A stretch of DNA of 64,000 nucleotides from contig NZ_CP041690.1 of the NCBI RefSeq assembly GCF_008000755.1, positions 558,001-622,000 on the forward strand. The letters run 5' to 3'. Of this stretch, positions 1-6,882 are shown one piece after another (within the stretch, counting starts at the first letter, position 1; each line of letters starts with the position of its first letter). Below the pieces are notes generated by a model that saw nothing but the letters and a program-made list of their open reading frames with translations, had not been told where the DNA came from and did not search any database. Source of the DNA: Youhaiella tibetensis. GTDB lineage: Bacteria; Pseudomonadota; Alphaproteobacteria; Rhizobiales; Devosiaceae. The translations under genes were made by a program, and so were the position numbers.

Positions 1-2
1 TG

Positions 3-1211
3 ACCGACCGTCTGCTCAACTCGGCCGGCGCCAAGGCGATCGTCTATCGCCGTGGCGGTCAAAGCCAGCTCCTGAGCGTGGAAGGGGTGGAAATGCCCAA
101 GGAGGTCGTGACCGCCGACATGCGGCTCGACGATCCCGTGACGCGTATCCTGGGGGCGCTCGACACGCTCTTCGCCGGCAACGGGCGAACCCTGCGCATC
201 GTGGGCGACAGCGACGGCTCGGCGGATGGCGTGGTGGAGGTCCTCATGTCCGAGACCCCGCTCCGGCTCGGCATGCTGGCCTATTCGCGCAACATCGCGC
301 TGCTCTCGCTGATCATCGCCGCCATCACCGCCATTGCGCTCTACGTCTTCGTCAGCCGCACCTTCATCGCGCCCATCCGACGCATCACCGCCAACATGGT
401 GGCCTACCGGCAGGCGCCGGAAAACGCCAACCTCATCATCGCGCCCGAGCCGCGCAAGGACGAGGTCGGCATCGCCGAGCGCGAGCTGGCCGCGATGCAG
501 ACCGACCTCTTCACCATGCTGCGCCAGCGCCGCCACCTCGCCGATCTCGGGCTCGCGGTGGCCAAGATCAACCATGACCTGCGCAACACCCTGACTTCGG
601 CGCAACTGCTCTCCGACCAGGTGGCTACGCTCGACGACCCCAAGGTGCAGCGCCTGGCGCCGCGCCTGGTGACCACGCTCGACAAGGCCATCGGCTTTGC
701 CCAGTCCGTGCTCGACTATGGCCGCCAGAGCGCCACCCCGCCCAAGCCGGGCCCCGTGGACATGCGTCTCCTCGTCGAGGAATCGGGCATAGAAGCCGGC
801 CTGATGGGGCATCCGGACGTGCGATTCTCCAACGGCATTCCGGACGGCCTCGTGATCAACGCCGATGCCGACCAGCTCGGCCGTGTGCTGGTGAACCTGC
901 TCAAGAACGCCCGGCAGGCGCTGGAGGCCAATACGGGCGCGAGCCATCCCCCCGAGATCACAGTGACCTTCTCGGAGGCGCCGGACGAGCTGATCTTTAC
1001 CGTTGCCGACAATGGTCCCGGCCTGCCGCCGCGCGCCAAGGAGAATCTCTTCATCGCCTTCGAGGGCTCGGCCCGCGCCGGCGGCACGGGCCTTGGCCTG
1101 GCCATCGCGCGCGAGCTTGTGGAAGCCCACGGTGGAAAACTCCTCTTCGTCGATCAGCCGCAGGGCGCGCGTTTCGACATCATCCTGCCCGCAACCGCCC
1201 GGCTTTCCTGA
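3..1211 (+). CDS. Sensor histidine kinase, 5' end outside the window
   Basis: The frame is open from base 3, so the gene begins upstream of the window; the GTG at 78 is only an internal codon. A hydrophobic segment (bases ~290-370) is one transmembrane helix, followed by a HAMP-like stretch. The phosphoacceptor box INHDLRN lies near base 570. The kinase domain has an N box (LLKNARQAL), a G1 box (VADNGPGLP) and a G2 box (GTGLGLAIA). The protein is therefore a membrane-bound histidine kinase that autophosphorylates on His and passes the phosphate to a response regulator, which is not visible here. Sensory ligand unknown. It belongs to the resident chromosome left of the inserted element. Confidence 0.9.
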   Translation, partial: TDRLLNSAGAKAIVYRRGGQSQLLSVEGVEMPKEVVTADMRLDDPVTRILGALDTLFAGNGRTLRIVGDSDGSADGVVEVLMSETPLRLGMLAYSRNIALLSLIIAAITAIALYVFVSRTFIAPIRRITANMVAYRQAPENANLIIAPEPRKDEVGIAERELAAMQTDLFTMLRQRRHLADLGLAVAKINHDLRNTLTSAQLLSDQVATLDDPKVQRLAPRLVTTLDKAIGFAQSVLDYGRQSATPPKPGPVDMRLLVEESGIEAGLMGHPDVRFSNGIPDGLVINADADQLGRVLVNLLKNARQALEANTGASHPPEITVTFSEAPDELIFTVADNGPGLPPRAKENLFIAFEGSARAGGTGLGLAIARELVEAHGGKLLFVDQPQGARFDIILPATARLS

Positions 1212-2968
1212 TTTCCCCGCCGGCTGCCCCGGGCGCCAATCCTCCGCCTTGTCATTTTCGTGACGAAGGGCGCTTGCAAACCGAAAAGACCCCATGTATG
1301 GGTTGCCCCGCTTTCACGGCGAAGCGCAATTGCCCGCCGTGATCTGCCGTGAAAACGGCCTGCGCGCCCGTAGCTCAGCTGGATAGAGCACCAGACTACG
1401 AATCTGGGGGTCAGGAGTTCGAATCTCTTCGGGCGCGCCATTTCTCCTGAGACACCATTTCCCACACTTAGAACGTTGCCTAAAACCTTGAACGGCAAGG
1501 ACAAGGTGGGCGTTCTAACACCATCTTTTCGGTGATATTTCGGGCGATCCCCAAAAACGAGTTTCATCACCATTCTGCGGTCCTCCAGCCGACCAGAACT
1601 CCAGAGAATCCAAGGGTTTGAGATAAAGTCGAGCGCCGTTCTAAGTGTCTCCTCGAAACTTAGCTTAGGACGGCCGACATTCTGAAGCTTCTCGGCTATC
1701 AGCCGACGTTTCGCCTGCAGCTCCTCGACCTGATCTTCAAAGGCTTTGATCACCGCAGGCAGACTCACGACGAGAATCTTGTCGAGCGTCCTCGCAACCT
1801 CCTGGTCGATAGCCTTCATCTCCTTCCGAAGCGACTCCGCTTCGGTTTCGGTGCTTGCGATGCGAAGGTCCCACAGGTCCTTGAAGATGCGACGCGCAAC
1901 GCGGAACACGGCAGCGTGAGGCGTCACCGACTTCAGCAATGTCTCAAAGTCGCCTTCGATCCTCTGCCTACGAATGGACTTGCCGTAGCTGTCACAGCCT
2001 CGCTTAGGGCAAAGATAGTACGGGTGGCGCCTGTCCGCTCCCTTGGTCCAGCAGGCCGTCAGCGGCGTCCCACAGTCAGCGCACAGCACGAAGCCACGAA
2101 GCGGAAAATCTTCATCGAGATTTCTGCGTCGCGGAGTGTACGTGGCTCCGCTCATACGGGCCTGAATCCGGGTGAAGGTCTCGAAGCTGATCAGCGCATC
2201 GTGCCGCCCCTTCGTCTGAGGGATCTTCCACTTCGGCGATTCCACGTATCCAGCATAGAGACAGTTTGCGAGCATCTGGCTCACGCGACTATGCCGCACG
2301 ACTCCGGTCGCATCTTTCGGGAATAGTGGGTTGTCCTGCAGAAAGCGCATGACGTCGGCCTGCGTCTCAAAGCGACCATCGGCGTAGCCCTGCAGGGCCT
2401 CGCGGACGATGCTGGCGGCGGGCTCCACGCGCTCCAGCATCTTCCCCTCGCCTGGCATCGGTCGGTACCTGTAGCCCGCAGGAGCCGCGAAAACTGCGTA
2501 GCCGTTCTGCAAGCGCGCCTTCATACGATTGACCGTGCGCTCTGCATTCTCCCTGCTCTCATATTGCGAAAACTCGACCTGGATACCTTCCCTGAAATCC
2601 GAGGCGGCATCATTGCCGTACTGCATGCCCGGTGAAGCGATCTTGCAGCCCAGCTCCGTTATCGCTCGGCGCAGAAGCCAATATACCTCGCGGTTGCGGG
2701 CCAGCCTCGAAACAGCGTCCCACACCACCGTGAGGTGTCGCCGCTTATTCTTCTTCAGGAAGGCGAGCATTTCATCCATGCCCTGCCGGCCGGCAACCTT
2801 GCCAGTCATGTCGTCCGAGAAGACGGCGACAACCGTCAGTCCAAGCGACGCTGCGTACTCGCGGCATCGCGTCTCCTGCCCCACGAGTCCCTGACCTTCG
2901 GTCTTTTGCCTCACGTGTGAAACACGGCAGTATATCACGCACTCAAGGCACTCGGCTTCGTCACTCAC
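1154..2968 (-). CDS. Large serine recombinase (integrase of the element), frame reads into tRNA
   Basis: The N-terminal resolvase domain opens with VIYCRVS (catalytic Ser17) and includes a SDDMTGK segment and a WDAVSRLARN segment. A recombinase domain follows, then a zinc ribbon (CADCGTPL...CPKRGC, about residues 293-325) and a coiled coil (about 350-450), the plan of large serine recombinases. The GTG start at 2968 is chosen because AAGGAGG lies 5 nt upstream; an ATG at 3094 would add a 42-residue tail lacking a clear ribosome site. In the integrated state the frame has no stop at the att core. From residue 510 it reads antisense tRNA-Arg (FELLTPRFVVWCSIQLSYGR) and ends at 1154, giving 604 aa. 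In the excised circle it would end after a different 44-residue tail encoded at 30198-30335. Translationally coupled to the gene starting at 3317. Confidence 0.87.
   Translation of the reverse strand: MSDEAECLECVIYCRVSHVRQKTEGQGLVGQETRCREYAASLGLTVVAVFSDDMTGKVAGRQGMDEMLAFLKKNKRRHLTVVWDAVSRLARNREVYWLLRRAITELGCKIASPGMQYGNDAASDFREGIQVEFSQYESRENAERTVNRMKARLQNGYAVFAAPAGYRYRPMPGEGKMLERVEPAASIVREALQGYADGRFETQADVMRFLQDNPLFPKDATGVVRHSRVSQMLANCLYAGYVESPKWKIPQTKGRHDALISFETFTRIQARMSGATYTPRRRNLDEDFPLRGFVLCADCGTPLTACWTKGADRRHPYYLCPKRGCDSYGKSIRRQRIEGDFETLLKSVTPHAAVFRVARRIFKDLWDLRIASTETEAESLRKEMKAIDQEVARTLDKILVVSLPAVIKAFEDQVEELQAKRRLIAEKLQNVGRPKLSFEETLRTALDFISNPWILWSSGRLEDRRMVMKLVFGDRPKYHRKDGVRTPTLSLPFKVLGNVLSVGNGVSGEMARPKRFELLTPRFVVWCSIQLSYGRAGRFHGRSRRAIALRRESGATHTWGLFGLQAPFVTKMTRRRIGARGSRRGNQESRAVAGRMMSKRAPCG
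1364..1440 (+). tRNA. tRNA-Arg (anticodon ACG), CCA encoded
   Basis: A 77-nt cloverleaf: acceptor strand GCGCCCG pairs with CGGGCGC, the anticodon stem CCAGA/TCTGG encloses loop CTACGAA (anticodon ACG), the T arm is AGGAG-TTCGAAT-CTCTT, and the discriminator G is followed by encoded CCA. It decodes CGN arginine codons after A34 deamination. Its 3' end is the integration site of the element to the right; the tRNA stays intact in the integrated state. Confidence 0.96.
1429..1445 (+). repeat. attL core repeat
   Basis: The 17 bases tcgggcgcgccatttct overlap the last 12 nt of tRNA-Arg plus 5 nt downstream. They are repeated exactly at 30323-30339. The following bases diverge (cctgag against tccgca). 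The core is also read as codons of the serine recombinase on the minus strand. Confidence 0.88.
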
Positions 2969-3317
2969 TCTGTCCTCCTTCCGAAGGACCGATCCCGCCT
3001 TCGTGTTGTTGTGGAAGCAATTGTAGCCCCGCAGGATTCGGGGTCGATGCTTCGGTGAAAGCTTCAAGAAGTTGTCCGCAAATTCCGACGTCAACGCCGT
3101 GGCGTACGCAGAATTCCATCATAGCGGTGACGACAAAGAGGAAGTTGAGCTTTTGTTCTTCAGAGAGAGGAAATTCCTCGATCTCGTTGAGGTAGACCGT
3201 CAGGTCCAGTCCGAAGGCTTTCGACGGTGCATCGATCGTCCCAAGCTGGCACGCGAATTCTAGGTGGGCCGACCCGACAGTGGCATCGCGATGGTCGCGA
3301 CCGGCTTGCTTGTCCAT
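2961..3317 (-). CDS. Hypothetical protein coupled to the serine recombinase
   Basis: A 118-aa protein of unknown function, acidic and largely helical in the middle (DLTVYLNEIEEFPLSEEQKLNFLFVV). Its stop overlaps the recombinase GTG start by 8 bases, so the two are probably translated from one message and this protein may assist or control recombination (inference from position only). Start chosen at MDKQAG, with GAGGA just upstream; a longer start at 3380 would run through the palindrome at 3344-3373. No recognised domain. Confidence 0.6.
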   Translation of the reverse strand: MDKQAGRDHRDATVGSAHLEFACQLGTIDAPSKAFGLDLTVYLNEIEEFPLSEEQKLNFLFVVTAMMEFCVRHGVDVGICGQLLEAFTEASTPNPAGLQLLPQQHEGGIGPSEGGQSE

Positions 3318-3343
3318 TCCTCTATTCCCTGTTTGCGTCCTTC

Positions 3344-3373
3344 CTTGTTGTTGAACAAAACGTGAACAACAAG
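3344..3373. promoter_or_regulatory. Inverted repeat, probable operator of the recombinase operon
   Basis: Perfect 9-bp arms cttgttgtt (3344-3352) and aacaacaag (3365-3373) flank a 12-bp centre. The dyad lies 27 bp upstream of the start of the coupled gene at 3317, where a promoter is expected. The arms are AT-rich compared with surroundings. Likely a repressor site; the binding protein is unknown. Confidence 0.5.
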
Positions 3374-3407
3374 GTAGCACTGTTATCGTGATGCGGTCAA
3401 ATTTCGA

Positions 3408-3638
3408 CTACCTGATCTTTGAGGTTGGGTGGCCGACCCACCAGTGCACTTCTCGGCGAAACTGCTCATCCGACCGGTACTTGGCCGCGAACGCGCCTAA
3501 GGTTGGCGACACGGTGCAAGCGGCAGCTGGTCCGCGGACGAGGCCGACAGCGACCAATGTATCGAATTGCTCGCGGCTATAGCCGAGTTCCTCTGCCGCC
3601 GCGGCGGCTATCAGGTAGAGGTAAGGCGAACAAGACAT
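3408..3638 (-). CDS. Small hypothetical protein
   Basis: A 76-aa protein starting MSCSPYLYLIAAAAAEELGYS. The start at 3638 is preceded by GGAG at a good distance. An alanine-rich helical N-terminus and a C-terminal WWVGHPTSKIR segment are visible; no domain is recognised. It lies between the recombinase operon and the 336-aa hypothetical gene, both on the same strand. Its ribosome site lies within a perfect stem-loop (see 3643-3663), so translation may be controlled by RNA structure or by a repressor at the same DNA palindrome. Confidence 0.5.
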   Translation of the reverse strand: MSCSPYLYLIAAAAAEELGYSREQFDTLVAVGLVRGPAAACTVSPTLGAFAAKYRSDEQFRREVHWWVGHPTSKIR

Positions 3639-3642
3639 GCTG

Positions 3643-3663
3643 ATCTCCACTCGACGTGGAGAT
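3643..3663 (-). promoter_or_regulatory. Stem-loop covering the ribosome site of the 76-aa gene
   Basis: Arms atctccac (3643-3650) and gtggagat (3656-3663) pair perfectly around five bases. In the minus-strand RNA the arm next to the ATG contains GGAG, the ribosome site for the gene starting at 3638. It could sequester that site or be an operator. Confidence 0.45.
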
Positions 3664-3702
3664 TCAGTAGCACGGCAAATTGTCAGTGATAATATTGGTG
3701 GT

Positions 3703-4713
3703 TCATTTTGTCTTCGGGCTGGGTTTCCCAGACCGTCGGCGATGGTCATGTTTAACCACAGCCTGTGCAATTTTCACGATCTCGTCCCACGGCGTATCAG
3801 GGCCAATCGAGCGAACCCGGCGCTCCAGCGGCGACATTCCAGGCAGCAAATCCTTGACACGATCCACTGGATGTTCGCCGATCCACTTCTTGTAGGCTCC
3901 GATCAACTCGGGATCGTGCAGGTCAATAATGTCCTCGGTCAGACGCCCAGTCGCCAGAGCGTCTGACCATTCTTGGCGTATGAATGCGGACGCGCTTAGA
4001 AACCCTTTGCCACGGCGCTCTTCCTTGGTTCGCATCACCCAGCGCCGCGCAGCTATCGGGACTTCAGCTTCGTCCTCTGGACTCACGATGATGCCTGCCA
4101 ATTGCTCGGCTGGCATATGCTCTCGCACCGCTCGCTCCAGCTCTTTTATTGCTGGTTCGATTTTTCGCAGCACGTCCCGGGGCGCCGCATGCAGAGCCTG
4201 GGATAGAAAGTATCGTCTTAAATTTAGTGTCAGATTATCGTCTAGTCTATTCGAGAATAATTTCCCGGAATAAGCATCCTCCGCATAGTAACCGAATTGA
4301 GAGTACATAAGGATTTGGTTCTTATGCCAGAAAATTCTGCCCTCTCGACTATAAGGTCTCGGGCACAACCCTCTTTCGATGTCGCGAAGCACCCAGCGCG
4401 CTGTAGCCAGCCCACTCGGGCTGAGCTTGCCGAAGGTCACGTTCAAATTCTGAATAACCGTGCCGACGCTTAGGATGGAGTGGCCGATTTCGTGTGGTTC
4501 AACCAGGGCAAACTCTGCGAGTTCAAGAAGGAACGCTTCCGCGTCCGGGAAACCAACGTTCTTCAATGGCTCCGACTGCCCTACTCTTAGGGCCTCTAGC
4601 AAGTCTGCCAAGTCTTGGTTGTAGCTATCAGCTGCCCGTAGCGCGGCGACCTTTTCATCGCGTCGCTCGATCTCCTCTCGCATGCTGAACTTCGTTGAAC
4701 TGTACGTCGTCAT
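3703..4713 (-). CDS. Hypothetical protein, 336 aa
   Basis: Unrecognised protein of 336 residues. It has a charged helical N-terminus (MREEIERRDEKVAALRAAD), a middle part rich in Tyr/Phe (YSQFGYYAEDAYSGKLF) and a basic tail (KHDHRRRSGKPSPKTK). No signal peptide or membrane segment. A GGAAG lies 8 nt before the ATG at 4713. Base composition is visibly lower in GC (AT-rich patches near 4200-4330) than the flanking genes, a sign of separate acquisition. Position near the recombinase inside a defence island makes an accessory or defence role possible, but nothing in the sequence proves one. Confidence 0.6.
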   Translation of the reverse strand: MTTYSSTKFSMREEIERRDEKVAALRAADSYNQDLADLLEALRVGQSEPLKNVGFPDAEAFLLELAEFALVEPHEIGHSILSVGTVIQNLNVTFGKLSPSGLATARWVLRDIERGLCPRPYSREGRIFWHKNQILMYSQFGYYAEDAYSGKLFSNRLDDNLTLNLRRYFLSQALHAAPRDVLRKIEPAIKELERAVREHMPAEQLAGIIVSPEDEAEVPIAARRWVMRTKEERRGKGFLSASAFIRQEWSDALATGRLTEDIIDLHDPELIGAYKKWIGEHPVDRVKDLLPGMSPLERRVRSIGPDTPWDEIVKIAQAVVKHDHRRRSGKPSPKTK

Positions 4714-5008
4714 GTTCGGCGCTTCCGACTCTCGCTCCGCAAAACTGGGCCCACCACAAATGGCTAGCAGCTATTGCTGTTCATGTCCGCATCGCGGGAT
4801 AGCTTTCGTCACGCTGTCTCGCGTTGCTTGCGAGAGACATTCAGCCGACTACGAGCACACCTAGTGGGCTGCGGCTGCCGGTCAATGGACTGCCCGCTCC
4901 ATTCGGCTGCGTTGCAGCCTCCCGTGTTGTCCATGACCGCCAGCCTGATGCAGCCCACCTGGGAGCGCGTATCGGCCGGATGGTCCAGCCGCAACAAGGA
5001 GACTTCTA

Positions 5009-5248
5009 ATGACCAACGCAATCGAAAAACCGCTCTACCGCCTCACCTTCTCCCGCATCACCGGCAGAGATGCCGACGGCAAGGACGTGCTGGCCCGCCC
5101 CAAAGAAATCGGCGCGGCATGGGCACGGAAGGGCGACAAGAAAGGCGCGATCCTCGCGCTGGATCTGATCCCTACGGACCTCGTGAACCGGAACGGCGTC
5201 CTGTTCCTGGTGCCGGTCGATGCCGGCGACGAAGCGACCGCTGACTGA
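5009..5248 (+). CDS. Conserved small hypothetical protein, 79 aa
   Basis: Starts with AAGGAG 7 nt before ATG, ends just before a strong terminator. The 79-residue product (MTNAIEKPLYRLTFSRITGRDADGKDVLARPKE..., quoted in part) is a soluble mixed alpha/beta protein without cysteines or membrane segments. I recognise it only as the kind of small accessory protein found on alphaproteobacterial plasmids and islands; function unknown. It is transcribed away from the recombinase end and convergent with the PIN-like gene. Confidence 0.6.
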   Translation: MTNAIEKPLYRLTFSRITGRDADGKDVLARPKEIGAAWARKGDKKGAILALDLIPTDLVNRNGVLFLVPVDAGDEATAD

Positions 5249-5254
5249 AGCATC

Positions 5255-5281
5255 CGCCCGCCGGGGAACCGGCGGGCGTTT
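5255..5281 (+). terminator. Rho-independent terminator
   Basis: A 10-bp perfect stem (cgcccgccgg / ccggcgggcg) with a GGAA loop and a short T run sits 6 bp after the 79-aa gene. It also lies at the stop of the convergent gene 5281-6468. Confidence 0.75.
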
Positions 5282-6468
5282 CACGCGGGCAGCTTCATCC
5301 GCGGATACGCCAACAACAGCGCTTCCTTGTGCTCCTCGGTCATGCCGGCAGTCAGGCCCTCCAGCCACGCAATGAATGCGTCCCAATTGGTCCGGCTGAA
5401 GATTCTCACGCCATAACGCTGTTCGAGGCCGACCTGGTCGGCGATCTCAGCCATTGGCGCGTCCATCAGGAATGCGTCGCAGTAAGGTGCGTAGGTGCTG
5501 ATGTGTTTCACGTCGTAGTAGAAGCCGGACAGACGCTGGATGCTCTTCTCGCGGTTCGCATATGCGCCGCCTTTGACCATGGCCTTTAGCGTCGCATACA
5601 TCCGCGCCTGAATGTCGTGATACGGCGTGGCCGCGAAGTGCGCCGAGTAGAGGAACTTCATCACCTGCTCCAGGGCGTCGGGTGGCGTCACATCCTTCCC
5701 GAAGTGGCCCATCAGGTTCTGCACGACCTGCGATATGATGGGTGAGTCCACGATCGCCATCCAGTCGCCCGCCCCGATGCGGCCAAGATATGTGCGGTAG
5801 GCGTCGATGTAGCCCTTGGCGGCGGCGCCGTGCTCCAGCGCTACATTCTGGTCGAATGTACTGGTGCTGGTACGCCAGCCTGGAAAGAGGTCGACAAGAC
5901 CCTCGATGGCCTTCGCCTTGAGGGATCTGATCAGGTCGATGTCCCCTATGTACCGGCCTACCTCTATCCGCAGGTATCCGTCCCAGACGTCCAGCTTGTC
6001 CCTGAAGGCCTGATCGCGCGAAACCTTAAATGTAGTGCCTTCGCCCTTGCGGTAAGCGGCGAAGGCCTCGTGAAGCTGGTTCTGCTCCACGTCATACGCC
6101 GGTGAAAACTCATAGCCGCGCGACGTGGCCTTGATGAAGTCGAACAGCTCCTTGCTGTCCTTCCACTGGTGCGTCTCGTCCTCGTGCACGCTGGAATATG
6201 GCACCACCAGCAGCTGCCATGAGCAAAGCTTCCGAATGAGTTCTGCCGCCGCGACAAAGTTCGGCTCGTTCCCGCGCACCGCGTGGCTGAAGAAGAACTG
6301 GTCGAGGTACAGGACCTGCTTCTTCACAGGCGGGAGTGGGCGCCTTTCCTTGTACGAGCACCTGCCGCAACCGAGCGAAACCACCGTGTTGTACACGTCG
6401 ATATTGCCGAAGGTGTTCTTCCCACCACAGCCTGGGCAGTCTCCGAGTATGTAAGTGACAAGGGCCAT
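5281..6468 (-). CDS. Zinc-ribbon plus PIN-like domain protein beside IetAS
   Basis: A 395-aa protein. Cys11-x2-Cys14 and Cys34-x2-Cys37 form an N-terminal zinc ribbon. The next segment VLYLDQFFFSHAV (Asp56) resembles the first strand and acidic residue of PIN-like nuclease folds, and further acidic residues follow (for example DAFLMDAPMAEIADQ near residue 340). Start chosen at 6468, with GGGAGG 5 nt upstream; the longer frame to 6867 is not supported. It lies directly downstream of ietS on the same strand, after a 414-bp gap, so it may be a separately promoted effector. A nuclease role is inference; the PIN assignment is by motif only. Confidence 0.6.
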   Translation of the reverse strand: MALVTYILGDCPGCGGKNTFGNIDVYNTVVSLGCGRCSYKERRPLPPVKKQVLYLDQFFFSHAVRGNEPNFVAAAELIRKLCSWQLLVVPYSSVHEDETHQWKDSKELFDFIKATSRGYEFSPAYDVEQNQLHEAFAAYRKGEGTTFKVSRDQAFRDKLDVWDGYLRIEVGRYIGDIDLIRSLKAKAIEGLVDLFPGWRTSTSTFDQNVALEHGAAAKGYIDAYRTYLGRIGAGDWMAIVDSPIISQVVQNLMGHFGKDVTPPDALEQVMKFLYSAHFAATPYHDIQARMYATLKAMVKGGAYANREKSIQRLSGFYYDVKHISTYAPYCDAFLMDAPMAEIADQVGLEQRYGVRIFSRTNWDAFIAWLEGLTAGMTEEHKEALLLAYPRMKLPA

Positions 6469-6882
6469 GGCCGCCTCCCCCAACAGGCACGATACTCCTG
6501 GCTGCGCTGCGCAGGAAGTCAGTGCACATCGGCTACGCCGACCGGGCTGTCGTGAACGGAGCCAAGCTTGAACCTGTCTCCGAACTCTGAGCTTCCATCC
6601 CTTGCGCAGGCTCGCCTTCCGAGAATTGTCGGACACCAACGACGGGTAATTGCCAGCGTGAACTAGAAGGCTGAAGCGCCAGTGGCGGAACCGGAAAGGT
6701 GCAAAACAGAGGCATGAACCGCGGCAGAACACGGAAAAAGAGAAAACCTGCGGTGCGCGCAAGATGTGTGCTGTCTTACAGATGCACTCTTGGCAAGGGG
6801 GCGCTGCGCACCCCCGTTGCATCCCCCAGCAGTGACACGCACTGGCACCACCCGCAAGCAGGAACACTGCCCCGACCCATTA
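6469..6882. other. Intergenic region between ietS and the PIN-like gene
   Basis: 414 bp with no convincing gene on either strand; the reading frames here have poor codon use and lack ribosome sites. It should hold the 3' end signals of ietS and the promoter of the PIN-like gene. I see no clear terminator or dyad. Confidence 0.5.

Noticed and set aside
1154-1428. C-terminal part of the recombinase frame read as a genuine domain
   Set aside because: It is antisense tRNA-Arg and upstream spacer (FELLTPRFVVWCSIQLSYGR is the usual translation of a tRNA), so it is read-through from the att core, not an evolved domain.
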